Shown here one piece after another: positions 51,974-59,416 of a DNA stretch of 64,000 bases (positions are counted from its first letter, which is position 1; every line of letters starts with the position of its first letter). The notes under the pieces are model-generated. The model was given only the letters and a program-made list of their open reading frames with translations. It was not told the origin of the DNA and ran no database searches. The position numbers were made by a program, and so were the translations under genes. Source of the stretch: UBA6136 sp044237765 (GTDB lineage: Bacteria > Pseudomonadota > Gammaproteobacteria > Methylococcales > Methylococcaceae); NCBI GenBank assembly GCA_044237765.1, contig JBIIEQ010000004.1, forward strand, positions 1 to 64,000. The letters run 5' to 3'.

Positions 51974-54043
51974 ATGTCCTCCCCCCATCGCTTCTTGTCA
52001 GCCGGAGTCATCACGGCCAGGCGCAGCCTGTTTCTGGTGCTGGTCGTCCTGACTGCCTTCCTTGCGCTGGCCATGATTACCAGTGCATTTCTGCAGAACG
52101 GGATTACGCCGACGGAATTGATTCTGCTGATTCTGTATACCCTGTTGATACTCTGGGTAAGCACCTCATTCTGGACGGCGACTTTGGGATTCTGGGTGTT
52201 GCTCCGGGGTGGAGATAAGTATTCGATCGGGCGGATGCCGCCCACCCGGACCGAGGCGACCGGTGAGCCGGCCCGGACCGCCCTGGTCATGCCCATCTAC
52301 AACGAAGACCCCACCAGGGTTACTGCAGGGCTGCGCGCCATCTGGCAATCGCTGCAGGAAACCGGGCGTGGCGATGAATTCGAATTGCTGATTCTCAGCG
52401 ATACACGTGATCCGGACTGCTGGATGCAGGAAGAGGCCAACTGGTATCGCATGTGCGTCGATTTCAACGCGCATGGCCGGATTTTCTACCGCAACCGCGA
52501 AAAGAACGTGGCACGCAAGAGCGGTAACCTGGAAGATTTCTGCCACCGCTGGGGGGCGCGCTATCGTTACATGGTGGTGTTGGATGCCGACAGCATCATG
52601 GCGGGAGAAACTCTGGTCAAAATGGTCGACATGATGGAGGCACATCCCGGTGTCGCCCTGATTCAGTCCCCCCCCTTGCCGGCTAACCACAAGTCCCTGT
52701 TCTCTCGCATCCTGCAATTCGCCAGCAATTTTTATGGCGATATTTTCATTTGGGGTATCAACTACTGGCAGCTTTCCAGCAGCGGATACTGGGGCCATAA
52801 CGCCATTATCCGTATCGAACCCTTTGTGAAGCATTGTGGCTTGCCCAAGTTGCCGGGCAGCGAGCCGTTTGGTGGCGAGATATTCAGCCACGACACAGTC
52901 GAGGCCGCTCTCCTGCGGGAGGCCGGTTGGGAGGTCTGGATTGCGCCGGAGCTGAAGGGTAGCTACGAAGAACTGCCGCCCACCTTGATTGACTACGCCA
53001 AGCGTGACCGGCGCTGGTGCCAGGGCAATCTGCAGCACCTCCGGATGGTATTTGCCAAAGGCTTCTCGGGCCTGAGTCGGCTCTATTTCCTCATGGGGAT
53101 CATGTCCTATGTGTCATCCCCGCTCTGGTTGCTGTTCCTCATTTTTACCGGCTTCGAGGCTTATGTGATGAGCCAGACCATGCCGGTCTATTTCTTCGGT
53201 GACAATCTCTTTCCGGTGTGGCCAGAATCCTACACTGTTGAAATGACGACGGTATTGTTCGTCACCTTGGCCATGCTGTTCCTGCCCAAGCTGTGGAGCC
53301 TGATTCTGGGGCTGATCAACTGGCGTGGGATCAAGCGTTACGGTGGAATATTCCGTGCCTCACTAAGCGTGTTGCTGGAGAGTATCTTCTCCATGCTCAC
53401 GGCACCGGTGCTCATGATTTATCAGAGCAAGTTCGTCTTTGCCATCCTCATGCGTCGCAGTGTCGGCTGGCCCCCACAGAACCGTGATGATCATCGTCTC
53501 GGCCTTTGGGAGGCCATTCAGGCTCATGGCGAGCACACAATGATCGGGGTGGTGGCTGGCTGGATAAGCTACCAATACGTACCCGGGTTCTTCCTCTGGC
53601 TGGTTCCTGTGCTCTCCGGGCTGGTTCTCTCTATCCCGCTATCCATGCTTTCGAGCAGCGCTGCCGTGGGAACAGCGGCCCGACGTCTGGGCCTGTTCCT
53701 GACGCCCGAAGAGTATCAGGAGCCACGGGTTATCCAGTTGTTGAAGGAAAACCTAGCCGTCATGGAAACCGCCGAGGCCAACCGGCTGGCAGGCATGGGT
53801 GAAGTTCGCAATGTGGCAGATCCCGGAGTCTGCGCTCTCCATCTCGCTCTCCTGCCCAATCGACCCGTCAAAAAGCGCCACCGTCACCAGCTGCGTGCGC
53901 TGGTGTATCAGTTGGTCGAAGAAGGTCCTGAGAAGCTGTCTCCGATGGATAAGCGAAGTCTCATCTCGGACCCCGAAACGCTCGTCAAACTGCATACATT
54001 GTCCTGGAGCGATGGCGAGTCAAAGGCTTCTGCGAGTGGCTGA
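51974..54043 (+). CDS. opgH: Glucans biosynthesis glucosyltransferase OpgH (MdoH)
   Basis: Inner-membrane GT2 glucosyltransferase, about 689 residues with multiple transmembrane helices. The catalytic parts are ALVMPIYNEDPTRV, YMVVLDADSIMAGETL (D-x-D region), SHDTVEAALLREAGW and RDRRWCQGNLQH (QxxRW type). It lacks the roughly 140-residue cytoplasmic N-terminal domain found in E. coli OpgH. The ATG at 51974 was chosen. The frame is open further upstream into the preceding gene. Confidence 0.93.
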   Translation: MSSPHRFLSAGVITARRSLFLVLVVLTAFLALAMITSAFLQNGITPTELILLILYTLLILWVSTSFWTATLGFWVLLRGGDKYSIGRMPPTRTEATGEPARTALVMPIYNEDPTRVTAGLRAIWQSLQETGRGDEFELLILSDTRDPDCWMQEEANWYRMCVDFNAHGRIFYRNREKNVARKSGNLEDFCHRWGARYRYMVVLDADSIMAGETLVKMVDMMEAHPGVALIQSPPLPANHKSLFSRILQFASNFYGDIFIWGINYWQLSSSGYWGHNAIIRIEPFVKHCGLPKLPGSEPFGGEIFSHDTVEAALLREAGWEVWIAPELKGSYEELPPTLIDYAKRDRRWCQGNLQHLRMVFAKGFSGLSRLYFLMGIMSYVSSPLWLLFLIFTGFEAYVMSQTMPVYFFGDNLFPVWPESYTVEMTTVLFVTLAMLFLPKLWSLILGLINWRGIKRYGGIFRASLSVLLESIFSMLTAPVLMIYQSKFVFAILMRRSVGWPPQNRDDHRLGLWEAIQAHGEHTMIGVVAGWISYQYVPGFFLWLVPVLSGLVLSIPLSMLSSSAAVGTAARRLGLFLTPEEYQEPRVIQLLKENLAVMETAEANRLAGMGEVRNVADPGVCALHLALLPNRPVKKRHRHQLRALVYQLVEEGPEKLSPMDKRSLISDPETLVKLHTLSWSDGESKASASG

Positions 54044-54169
54044 GGCCAAATCGTACCGCCTACAGTAGAGAGCTTACAGGTAGAAAGGCTCTTGCGATGG
54101 CAGCACCGAAACTCTGGTCCGGTTTCTGTGGTTCCTATGCGATCTAGCGGAGATCATCTCTGAGGTCGA

Positions 54170-54188
54170 TTTGTCATCACCTGACAAA
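54170..54188. other. Small inverted repeat before the repeat lipoprotein
   Basis: TTTGTCA and TGACAAA with a 5-base spacer, ending 16 bases before the next start codon. It may be an operator or leader hairpin. No other structure was seen in the 161 bases after opgH. Confidence 0.3.
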
Positions 54189-54204
54189 ACCAAGCGGCGG
54201 ATCT

Positions 54205-54810
54205 ATGACACTCTCGCGACAGGTAGCGATGGTTCTCATGGTGGCCAGTCTGGCTGGCTGCACCGAATTCGGTGGTGGCTTCGGGGGCAGTACTGGAGGC
54301 TATGGCTATCCCGTCAATGGGGGTTATTCCCCCAACTACGGCTATCGGGGCCCGTATCCGAACTACGGGTATCAAGGGACCTATCCGGTCTATGGGTATG
54401 GCGGGAACTACCCCACCACCATCTACCGTGAAGAAATCTATCCCCTTTACGGCTATCAGCCGGTTTACCCGAATTACGGTTACAGACCGAATTATCCCCG
54501 CTATGGATATCGAGGGAATCAACCGTTCTACGGGTACCGTGAGGGCTACCCGAACCATCATTATCAGGAACGCTATCCCCGTTACGGCCAGCATGGGGGG
54601 AACATGGGTGGCGGCTATCGCCAACCCCAATGGCGCCCGCCCATGACGCAGACCCAGAAGGATCTCAATACGATCTATGACAACCGGAACAGGATTTCCA
54701 GGCTGCCACCCCAGCAGCAACAGCGAGTCATCCAGCGGGCGCAGGAACTCCAGGGCCAGAGATCAAGGGAGCTTGATCGTTATGGTCAGCAACGTCGGGG
54801 TCGCTGGTAA
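54205..54810 (+). CDS. Lipoprotein with YPxYGY repeats, unknown function
   Basis: A 201-residue protein with a lipobox (ASLAGC, Cys19). Residues about 25-130 form a Tyr/Gly/Pro-rich array in which units such as YPNYGY, YPVYGY, YPLYGY and YPRYGY recur every ten or so residues. The last 60 residues are polar and helical (NRISRLPPQQQQRVIQRAQE). It resembles low-complexity surface or outer-membrane lipoproteins. I know no function for it. The bias in the middle comes from the repeat. Confidence 0.75.
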   Translation: MTLSRQVAMVLMVASLAGCTEFGGGFGGSTGGYGYPVNGGYSPNYGYRGPYPNYGYQGTYPVYGYGGNYPTTIYREEIYPLYGYQPVYPNYGYRPNYPRYGYRGNQPFYGYREGYPNHHYQERYPRYGQHGGNMGGGYRQPQWRPPMTQTQKDLNTIYDNRNRISRLPPQQQQRVIQRAQELQGQRSRELDRYGQQRRGRW

Positions 54811-54906
54811 ACAGAGCTGTTGGCTATTCCGGCACCGGACTATCGAATCCAAGGGTGCTGGAGTCGCGACGTGCTATGCCAAGGTCATGGGTGCACGCCC
54901 GAGCGT

Positions 54907-55173
54907 TCAGCCTGGCTTTGCTTTTGCCAGGCAAAGTGCCCGTTTGTCTGAATCCCGGATAAAACCGCAATGGGATTGGCCGCCACCTGCTTCCGCCCTG
55001 CATTGCGACTGGAGATCCGATTCCCGAATGAATCCACATTGCGACGGGTCGCTGCCGGCGGTTCCTTGGCAATACGCTCGTAGGTCTGGATCACGAATGA
55101 AGCCGCATTGGGTGACATCCCCGGCTGCGGCGGGAAGGGCGATAAAGAGCAGCGCCAGTATTTTGTAGGGCAT
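54907..55173 (-). CDS. Small secreted protein with three cysteine repeats
   Basis: An 88-residue protein with a signal peptide (about 1-18, LLFIALPAAAG). The mature part is almost entirely three repeats of about 22 residues, each with the core CGFIRD/ES, Asp-x-x-x-x-x-Cys (QCGFIRDPDLRAYC, QCGFIRESDLQSQC, HCGFIRDSDKRALC). Two cysteines per repeat suggest a disulfide in the periplasm. No clear ribosome-binding site precedes the ATG at 55173, and an in-frame TTG at 55206 is less likely. It faces the lipoprotein gene tail to tail. Confidence 0.7.
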   Translation of the reverse strand: MPYKILALLFIALPAAAGDVTQCGFIRDPDLRAYCQGTAGSDPSQCGFIRESDLQSQCRAEAGGGQSHCGFIRDSDKRALCLAKAKPG

Positions 55174-55269
55174 GTCTGGTAGATTTGCGTTTCTGTCTTC
55201 GGTCAACCGTGGTCACAGAAGGCCCGCAGAAAGTCTTAATCAATTCATTTTCCGTTGGAGATTGTTCGC

Positions 55270-55512
55270 ATGCTAGGAGAGAAACACGACTTGGTTCATG
55301 AACTTCCTGAGTTTAAGGACCGCATTCATGAGCTTAAAACATCAAACCGTCACTTTGCGAAGCTCTTTGACGAATATGATGAAATCGATCATCAGGTTCG
55401 CCGCTGCGAAACCGAGGTTGAGGTTCATTCGCACGACTTTGTTGAGGGCTTGAAGAAGCAGCGACTCGCCCTGAAAGATGAGCTGTTTCAGATGCTACGC
55501 GAAGGTCAGTAG
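55270..55512 (+). CDS. YdcH/DUF465 family protein
   Basis: An 80-residue helical, charged protein of the DUF465 type (HDLVHELPEFKDRIHELKTS, FAKLFDEYDEIDHQVRR, LKKQRLALKDELFQML). Such proteins are common in proteobacteria and their role is unknown. The ATG at 55270 gives the family N-terminus. It is the last chromosomal gene before the integrated element. Confidence 0.82.
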   Translation: MLGEKHDLVHELPEFKDRIHELKTSNRHFAKLFDEYDEIDHQVRRCETEVEVHSHDFVEGLKKQRLALKDELFQMLREGQ

Positions 55513-55638
55513 GTTGTTTTGAGGTTGGTGCTGATGCCCAAGGCGCTTCACCTTGTGTCATCCAAATACAGAAGCTGGGGCGGGTAGGATGGGAGCAAGA
55601 TAAAGAGTGCCCCAACTACTTGATCTAATCTGAGAGCA
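55513..55638. other. Gene-free stretch before the element
   Basis: Between the end of the YdcH-like gene and the tRNA-Ser fragment there are 126 bases with no gene, strong hairpin or repeat that I can see. Confidence 0.3.
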
Positions 55639-55672
55639 TGGCGGAGAGGGAGTCTATCGAATCATCCTCTGT
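55639..55672 (-). repeat. tRNA-Ser 3'-end fragment, probable attachment site
   Basis: Read on the minus strand, the segment ends in CTCCCTCTCCGCCA, which matches the T-arm/acceptor 3' end and CCA of a tRNA-Ser, and before it stands GATTCGATAG, a damaged version of the T-loop GGTTCGAATC. No 5' half of a tRNA is present. Such fragments are the typical attachment repeat left at the end of an element inserted into a tRNA gene. Confidence 0.6.
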
Positions 55673-55702
55673 AAGCCGCATTATGTAAGGATTTAGTGCA
55701 AT

Positions 55703-55918
55703 CTAGATTTGGAGTTGCCCCCAATGTTGCCCCCACTCTGTGTGCGCTGCCCACAAAAAACCCCGACGCATGGCCTCCCGCTCATAAAGGTCGGGCCGGT
55801 CGCGTTTCAGTCGGCGCTTGGTGTAGTCGGTTGTTCCTCCCTTCGGTTTAATGTTTGCATTACAAACATTTCCAGAAGGACGCCCAACTGTCCCTAACTC
55901 CCCCCGATTTCCCTCCAG
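55703..55918 (-). pseudogene. Remnant of a phage-type small gene next to the attachment site
   Basis: One minus-strand frame reads coherently for 71 residues: ELGTVGRPSG, then KPKGGTTDYTKRRLKRDRPD and an end in GQHWGQLQI before a TAG at 55703. The TDYTKRRLKRDRPDL part resembles short phage and island proteins that normally go on with a further alpha-helical motif, absent here. There is no ATG, GTG or TTG at the head; only a CTG at 55918. I read it as a truncated or non-standard-start gene. Confidence 0.4.
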
Positions 55919-55927
55919 CGCCCTGAC

Positions 55928-55952
55928 ACAAAAAACCCGCCTTTCAGCGGGT
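55928..55952 (-). terminator. Terminator after the small element genes
   Basis: On the minus strand ACCCGC-TGAAAG-GCGGGT is followed by six Ts. It lies about 40 bases after the stop of the gene at 55992 and would end the element's long minus-strand transcript. Confidence 0.7.
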
Positions 55953-55991
55953 CCAGGCGACTTATCCGAATGAAACTCCGTCGCGCCAAAG

Positions 55992-56183
55992 TCAGTTTTG
56001 CATCAGCTCCTCGATGACCCTCTCCAGGGTCGCCGCGCTGACCTTCAGCCCATGAAATCGAGCCGCCATGTAGATGCGGTGGGGGTCAATCACAACTGCC
56101 TGTGAGCGCCCTAGCGCGCGGCTGATGTAGCTCGAAACGAACTCTCTCGCCAGGTGAAGTTCAAGCCGGTCGGATGGGGTCAT
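55992..56183 (-). CDS. Small element protein, unknown function
   Basis: A 63-residue protein from the ATG at 56183, helical, with LELHLAREFVSSYISRALG and a C-terminal AATLERVIEELMQN. I do not recognise it. A TTG at 56255 would extend it by 24 residues (NPGPRAGDG), but that part looks like a leader. It is the last gene before the terminator of the minus-strand run. Confidence 0.45.
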   Translation of the reverse strand: MTPSDRLELHLAREFVSSYISRALGRSQAVVIDPHRIYMAARFHGLKVSAATLERVIEELMQN

Positions 56184-56272
56184 GGGGCCGTCTAAAATGA
56201 AGTCCCGGCCATCACCCGCTCGCGGGCCGGGGTTCGCTAACCCAGGGAAAACCAAAACCCTGCGCGGGTGAA

Positions 56273-56464
56273 TTAGTTCAGCATCTGCGCCACATGCGGC
56301 GGGATGCGGTATTTTTCGCGCCCGGTCCGGTGGGCCAGTTCAGCAATCACAATCGCCTCGACGACCAGCAGGTCATCCATCGAAAGCGAGCTGATCCATT
56401 CGCTTGCCTCGACTTGGGCCTGGCCTGGTGGCAGCGTCCGAAAGCGTCGTCGTGGTTTAAGCAT
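56273..56464 (-). CDS. Small element protein, unknown function (coupled)
   Basis: A 63-residue protein: a basic N-terminus (LKPRRRFRTLPPG), then SMDDLLVVEAIVIAELAHRTG and a C-terminal IPPHVAQMLN. The ATG at 56464 overlaps the stop of the gene before it by 8 bases (ATGCTTAA), which supports this start over an in-frame upstream one. No family was recognised. Confidence 0.5.
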   Translation of the reverse strand: MLKPRRRFRTLPPGQAQVEASEWISSLSMDDLLVVEAIVIAELAHRTGREKYRIPPHVAQMLN

Positions 56465-56633
56465 GGCGTGTCGCCCGGTTATCCCATGCCTGAATCGGCT
56501 TGAATGATCTGGATTCGCGGCGGCGGATTTCGGCCTGAACCAGTCGTTCAGTTTCCCTAAGCTCATCCAATGGCATACGGCCCAGAAGGATTTCAGCCTC
56601 GCGCTCAGTGCGCTTTCGTCTGTGGTCTACCAT
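56457..56633 (-). CDS. Very small element protein, 58 residues, unknown function
   Basis: A 58-residue basic, helical protein (VDHRRKRTEREAEILLGRM, LDELRETERLVQAEIRRRES). Its ATG overlaps the stop of the preceding gene by 7 bases (ATGGTAG) and its own stop overlaps the next ATG by 8 bases. The length and the double overlap suggest a real coupled gene. It has no recognised family. Confidence 0.5.
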   Translation of the reverse strand: MVDHRRKRTEREAEILLGRMPLDELRETERLVQAEIRRRESRSFKPIQAWDNRATRHA

Positions 56634-56815
56634 CTGCGCCCCCGGAATCTGCCGCTCGGCATTGCCTCGCCAATCTCATCAGCCGGATCAGGAATCGGCG
56701 GGATGATGGCCCGCATGACCGGTGCGCTTACCGTGTGGCCGGTAACTGTCTCCGGTGGCTTGAATCGTGCGCCAACCGTGTTCGGTGGCTTGAATCGTTT
56801 CTTGGGTTTTCGCAT
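56627..56815 (-). CDS. Small basic element protein with short internal repeat
   Basis: A 62-residue protein, very basic and proline-rich. RFKPPNTVG is followed at once by RFKPPETVT, a 9-residue tandem repeat. AGAGG stands 8 bases before the ATG. The stop overlaps the next small gene. Function unknown. Confidence 0.42.
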   Translation of the reverse strand: MRKPKKRFKPPNTVGARFKPPETVTGHTVSAPVMRAIIPPIPDPADEIGEAMPSGRFRGRRW

Positions 56816-56901
56816 AGGAGATGCCTCTGTGAATTAGGCCCGGATTTCGGTAACGGCGGCTCCGGGGTGGCCGATGGCCGGGTGTCTGAAGTCCGGCCAA
56901 A

Positions 56902-57159
56902 TCAGAGAATGTCGTCGACCATCTGCCTGAACAATCGCAAGTCAAACTCAGCGCAATCATCACCCTCGATGACGACTGCTCCGGGTTGCTGCTCCTCATC
57001 GTTGCGAATGACCAGCCGTGCGTGACGCATGGACCGGGTGGTCTTCATGGTGGCTTGCAGCGCCCCAACTTTTGCCGGGTCCGGTTGCCGGTGCCAAAGG
57101 TGAACGACAACGCCCTCCACTGGCTCCGGTCTCCGAGGTCTTGCGAACTGGAAGCCCAT
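56902..57159 (-). CDS. Small element protein downstream of capsid gene
   Basis: An 85-residue protein I do not recognise (VVVHLWHRQPDPAKVGALQA, then GAVVIEGDDCAEFDLRLF). Its ATG shares one base with the capsid stop (TGATG), so it is translationally coupled to the capsid gene and may have a role in the particle, for example as a decoration or assembly protein. That is inference from position. Confidence 0.5.
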   Translation of the reverse strand: MGFQFARPRRPEPVEGVVVHLWHRQPDPAKVGALQATMKTTRSMRHARLVIRNDEEQQPGAVVIEGDDCAEFDLRLFRQMVDDIL

Positions 57160-58181
57160 CAGCTGCTTAGGCTCATCTTCACAACGCCGCGCCGGGACAG
57201 CGGGACCACACTGAAGGCGTGTTCTACCCTCATCTGAAGCCCATAAGCCGCTGAACGGCGGTTGTTGAGGTCAATGGTCGGGGTCAGGCTGAATCCAGCC
57301 AAACCAAGCGCCGGGGTACGCGCCGGGTCAGCGAAGACGAAGCCAGAAGACACGCGGCCACTGGTGAGGATGCGGATACCGCGTGCGGACAAGTTCGACA
57401 ACTCGATGGAACTGTTCACATCCCATCCAGCCGGAACCACGACCACGCTCGGCTGTGCGTCAACCATTTCTCCGTCCGAATAGGTCTGGCCAGCCAATGC
57501 CTCAAGTCCATCAGCCAATGCCGCTGTCACGCTGGCAGAGGTGATGCTGTTGGTCGAATCGAACCACGCTTGACCATCATTAAGGGTTGCGCCGGTTTCC
57601 AGCGCCCCGAAAACTGCGCTCGCCTCTTTTCGGTAACAGGCAGCAATCAGGCCATCGGCTGACCGGGCGAAGACGCCGCTCAAGTCATTGGTGATGCTCT
57701 CGACGGTCAATGACAGGATGGAACCAAACCGCTTAATGATGGTGGTTTCATGCTCAATGTCGAGGGTGCTTTCCCGAATGTCCTCGAATTCGCCGCCTTC
57801 GATGACCTCCTCGACTTGCAAGCCATCCAGAGCAGTCAGGTATTGCTGCCGCATGTAATTGCGAGCGGGCAGGATTCGGCAAAAAGCTCGATGGTCGGGT
57901 GTCGGAAACTCGCGGCTGACGACATTCAACGCCGGGGACAACAGGTCGGTGAGTCCGCTTCTGGTGTACCAGGCTGAAGGCGACGAACGTCCAGTCTCAT
58001 CGGGACTGATAGAGCGAACCAATGCCTCTAGCGAACGCTCGCCGTCATCCAGACTGCGAATGTCGAGTAATGCCGGGTCAGCGTTTTTTGTCAACGAACC
58101 GGTCACTTGTTCCTGCACATACTGGGCAGCAGCACGTCGGGCAACAGCGGGGGGTAGGCGGGTTAGAAAATGTGGCTGCAT
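57159..58181 (-). CDS. Major capsid protein (HK97-fold, Mu/gpT-like)
   Basis: A 340-residue protein resembling the capsid part of phage prohead-protease/major-head fusions and Mu-like major head subunits. Family features are the early helix and loop RAFCRILPARNYMRQQYL, EVIEGGEFEDIRESTLDI, the segment KRFGSILSLTVESITNDLSG and VVVPAGWDVNSSIELSNL towards the C-terminus. GGAG stands about 8 bases before the ATG. It is the one structural gene seen in this part of the element. Confidence 0.75.
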   Translation of the reverse strand: MQPHFLTRLPPAVARRAAAQYVQEQVTGSLTKNADPALLDIRSLDDGERSLEALVRSISPDETGRSSPSAWYTRSGLTDLLSPALNVVSREFPTPDHRAFCRILPARNYMRQQYLTALDGLQVEEVIEGGEFEDIRESTLDIEHETTIIKRFGSILSLTVESITNDLSGVFARSADGLIAACYRKEASAVFGALETGATLNDGQAWFDSTNSITSASVTAALADGLEALAGQTYSDGEMVDAQPSVVVVPAGWDVNSSIELSNLSARGIRILTSGRVSSGFVFADPARTPALGLAGFSLTPTIDLNNRRSAAYGLQMRVEHAFSVVPLSRRGVVKMSLSS

Positions 58182-58186
58182 GGTGG

Positions 58187-58420
58187 TTACTCCGGCTGAG
58201 ACAGACCACGACCGGAGTTGAGTCCGCTGGCGAGGTCGAAAACTCTGTATCCGTCTGGCTCAACGGAAAAACATTTCGCGCCCTTGTGGGGTGCCGGATA
58301 GGTAATCGGGGTGGCCGTTCCTTTTTCGGAAACGTCGAAGGCGACAATTTTGAAGGCGACTTGCCTGCCTTCAGCGTTCAGATAGATCAGGTGTCGGTCG
58401 TAAGCGGATGGAACGATCAT
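58187..58420 (-). CDS. Small element protein before the capsid gene
   Basis: A 77-residue protein, beta-rich by appearance (VPSAYDRHLIYLNAEGRQVA, CFSVEPDGYRVFDLASG). The ATG at 58420 has GAGG ten bases upstream and the stop lies 5 bases before the capsid start. It could be a head decoration or accessory protein, judged only by position. Confidence 0.5.
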   Translation of the reverse strand: MIVPSAYDRHLIYLNAEGRQVAFKIVAFDVSEKGTATPITYPAPHKGAKCFSVEPDGYRVFDLASGLNSGRGLSQPE

Positions 58421-58496
58421 GTGGTGAATCCTCAGAAAGTTTGTGGGGTGTCTGAGGGTCACAATAAATGTGCAGGCTGTGAAATGTAACCGGCTG

Positions 58497-58853
58497 TTAT
58501 TTCAGGATATTGTGATACTGCCGGGGTGTTTCAGGTAGGCGATGGATGCGGTCAGCACTGGCAAGCCAGGGGATGCTAGTGCGTCTGCCCTGGTGCAAAC
58601 GCTTGGCCTCACCAGCCATCAGCCTCGCCTGCCCTGAATGGGACCAGATACCCAATGTGGGAGCGTTCTCGCGGATCACCTGGTCGCGCTCCGCGATGGC
58701 CTTACGGCCCAGCAGCCCAAGTGCCTGATCTGATGGCGTGTCGCAGTAAATGATGGCGTTGATTGCATCCAACAGCCAGCGGTGTGACGCCGGGGGGAGG
58801 TCTGCGCCGGATTCCAACAAGGCGGCAATGTGGGTCAGTCGTTCAATGCTCAT
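58497..58853 (-). CDS. Element protein, unknown function
   Basis: A 118-residue protein (IERLTHIAALLESGADLPPA, then LLGRKAIAERDQVIRENAP). The ATG at 58853 overlaps the stop of the terminase-small-subunit-like gene by 4 bases. I do not recognise it. Its coupling to that gene suggests a packaging or regulatory role, which is only a guess. Confidence 0.5.
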   Translation of the reverse strand: MSIERLTHIAALLESGADLPPASHRWLLDAINAIIYCDTPSDQALGLLGRKAIAERDQVIRENAPTLGIWSHSGQARLMAGEAKRLHQGRRTSIPWLASADRIHRLPETPRQYHNILK

Positions 58854-59221
58854 TTCGGCAAACCACACTCGGCAAGCTCGAAAAGACACTCACGCACCAA
58901 TAACATGGCCTCCCGCTCGATCGCCTGTTGAGTCTCACAGGCAGGGACAGCGGCGGCTAATCGGCCAGGGAGGTTGAGCATTTTTCCCCTCATGCGCCCG
59001 ATCATGTCCTCCCAGCATTGTTGAACGGCATCGGCGGGAATCAGCTTGCTGCGCTTTACCTGAAGCTCGATTTCAGCAAGGCTGGCCAGTGCTTCCTCGC
59101 GGCGGGCACGGGCCTGGTTGTAATCGGCCTGCGCTTCCTGCTTTTCCGGCTTGGGTTGGTTGGGTTTGCGCCCAGCTCCGGGACGGTAGCCGCCGTGTCC
59201 GGTGGGTAATTTCTCAGTCAT
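58850..59221 (-). CDS. Terminase small subunit-like protein (Nu1-type)
   Basis: A 123-residue protein with an N-terminal GGYRPGAGRK basic motif, a charged helix (ARARREEALASLAEIELQVK) and the segment LIPADAVQQCWEDMIGRMRG followed by LNLPGRLAAAV, a pattern seen in the C-terminal half of phage Nu1-type small terminase subunits. The usual N-terminal helix-turn-helix is not obvious. The assignment is moderate. Its place a little upstream of a capsid gene supports it. Confidence 0.5.
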   Translation of the reverse strand: MTEKLPTGHGGYRPGAGRKPNQPKPEKQEAQADYNQARARREEALASLAEIELQVKRSKLIPADAVQQCWEDMIGRMRGKMLNLPGRLAAAVPACETQQAIEREAMLLVRECLFELAECGLPK

Positions 59222-59307
59222 GCGTGTTGCCTGCTTTGAATATCAATCAATTTTGTATCGAGACGCTAACGAAACATCGAGGTCTGCACCACCCGCAACC
59301 AGGACGC

Positions 59308-59345
59308 CCAGGAAGGACCCGCGAGTTTTTCTGGGTCCTCCCTGG
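59308..59345. other. Long imperfect inverted repeat upstream of the terminase-like gene
   Basis: A 13-base arm at 59308-59320 pairs with 59333-59345 at 12 of 13 positions, with a 12-base loop. It lies in the only sizeable gap (195 bases) of the element, just upstream of the terminase-small-subunit-like gene. It could be a packaging site, a transcription terminator without T-run, or an operator. Confidence 0.5.
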
Positions 59346-59416
59346 AAAGGTCCGCCGGGGGAAGTGCGTAAGTCGATTTTTCACCAGCGTCTGCCCCGAA
59401 ACTTGCTGATTTCCGT

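Noticed and set aside
54677..55168. 163-codon plus-strand frame
   Set aside because: It covers the end of the repeat lipoprotein and the reverse of the cysteine-repeat protein; both of those have better protein features.
56570..57025. 151-codon plus-strand frame in the element
   Set aside because: Opposite a chain of coupled minus-strand small genes and lacks a ribosome-binding site.
58022..58489. 155-codon plus-strand frame opposite the capsid gene start
   Set aside because: Reverse shadow of the capsid and neighbouring genes.
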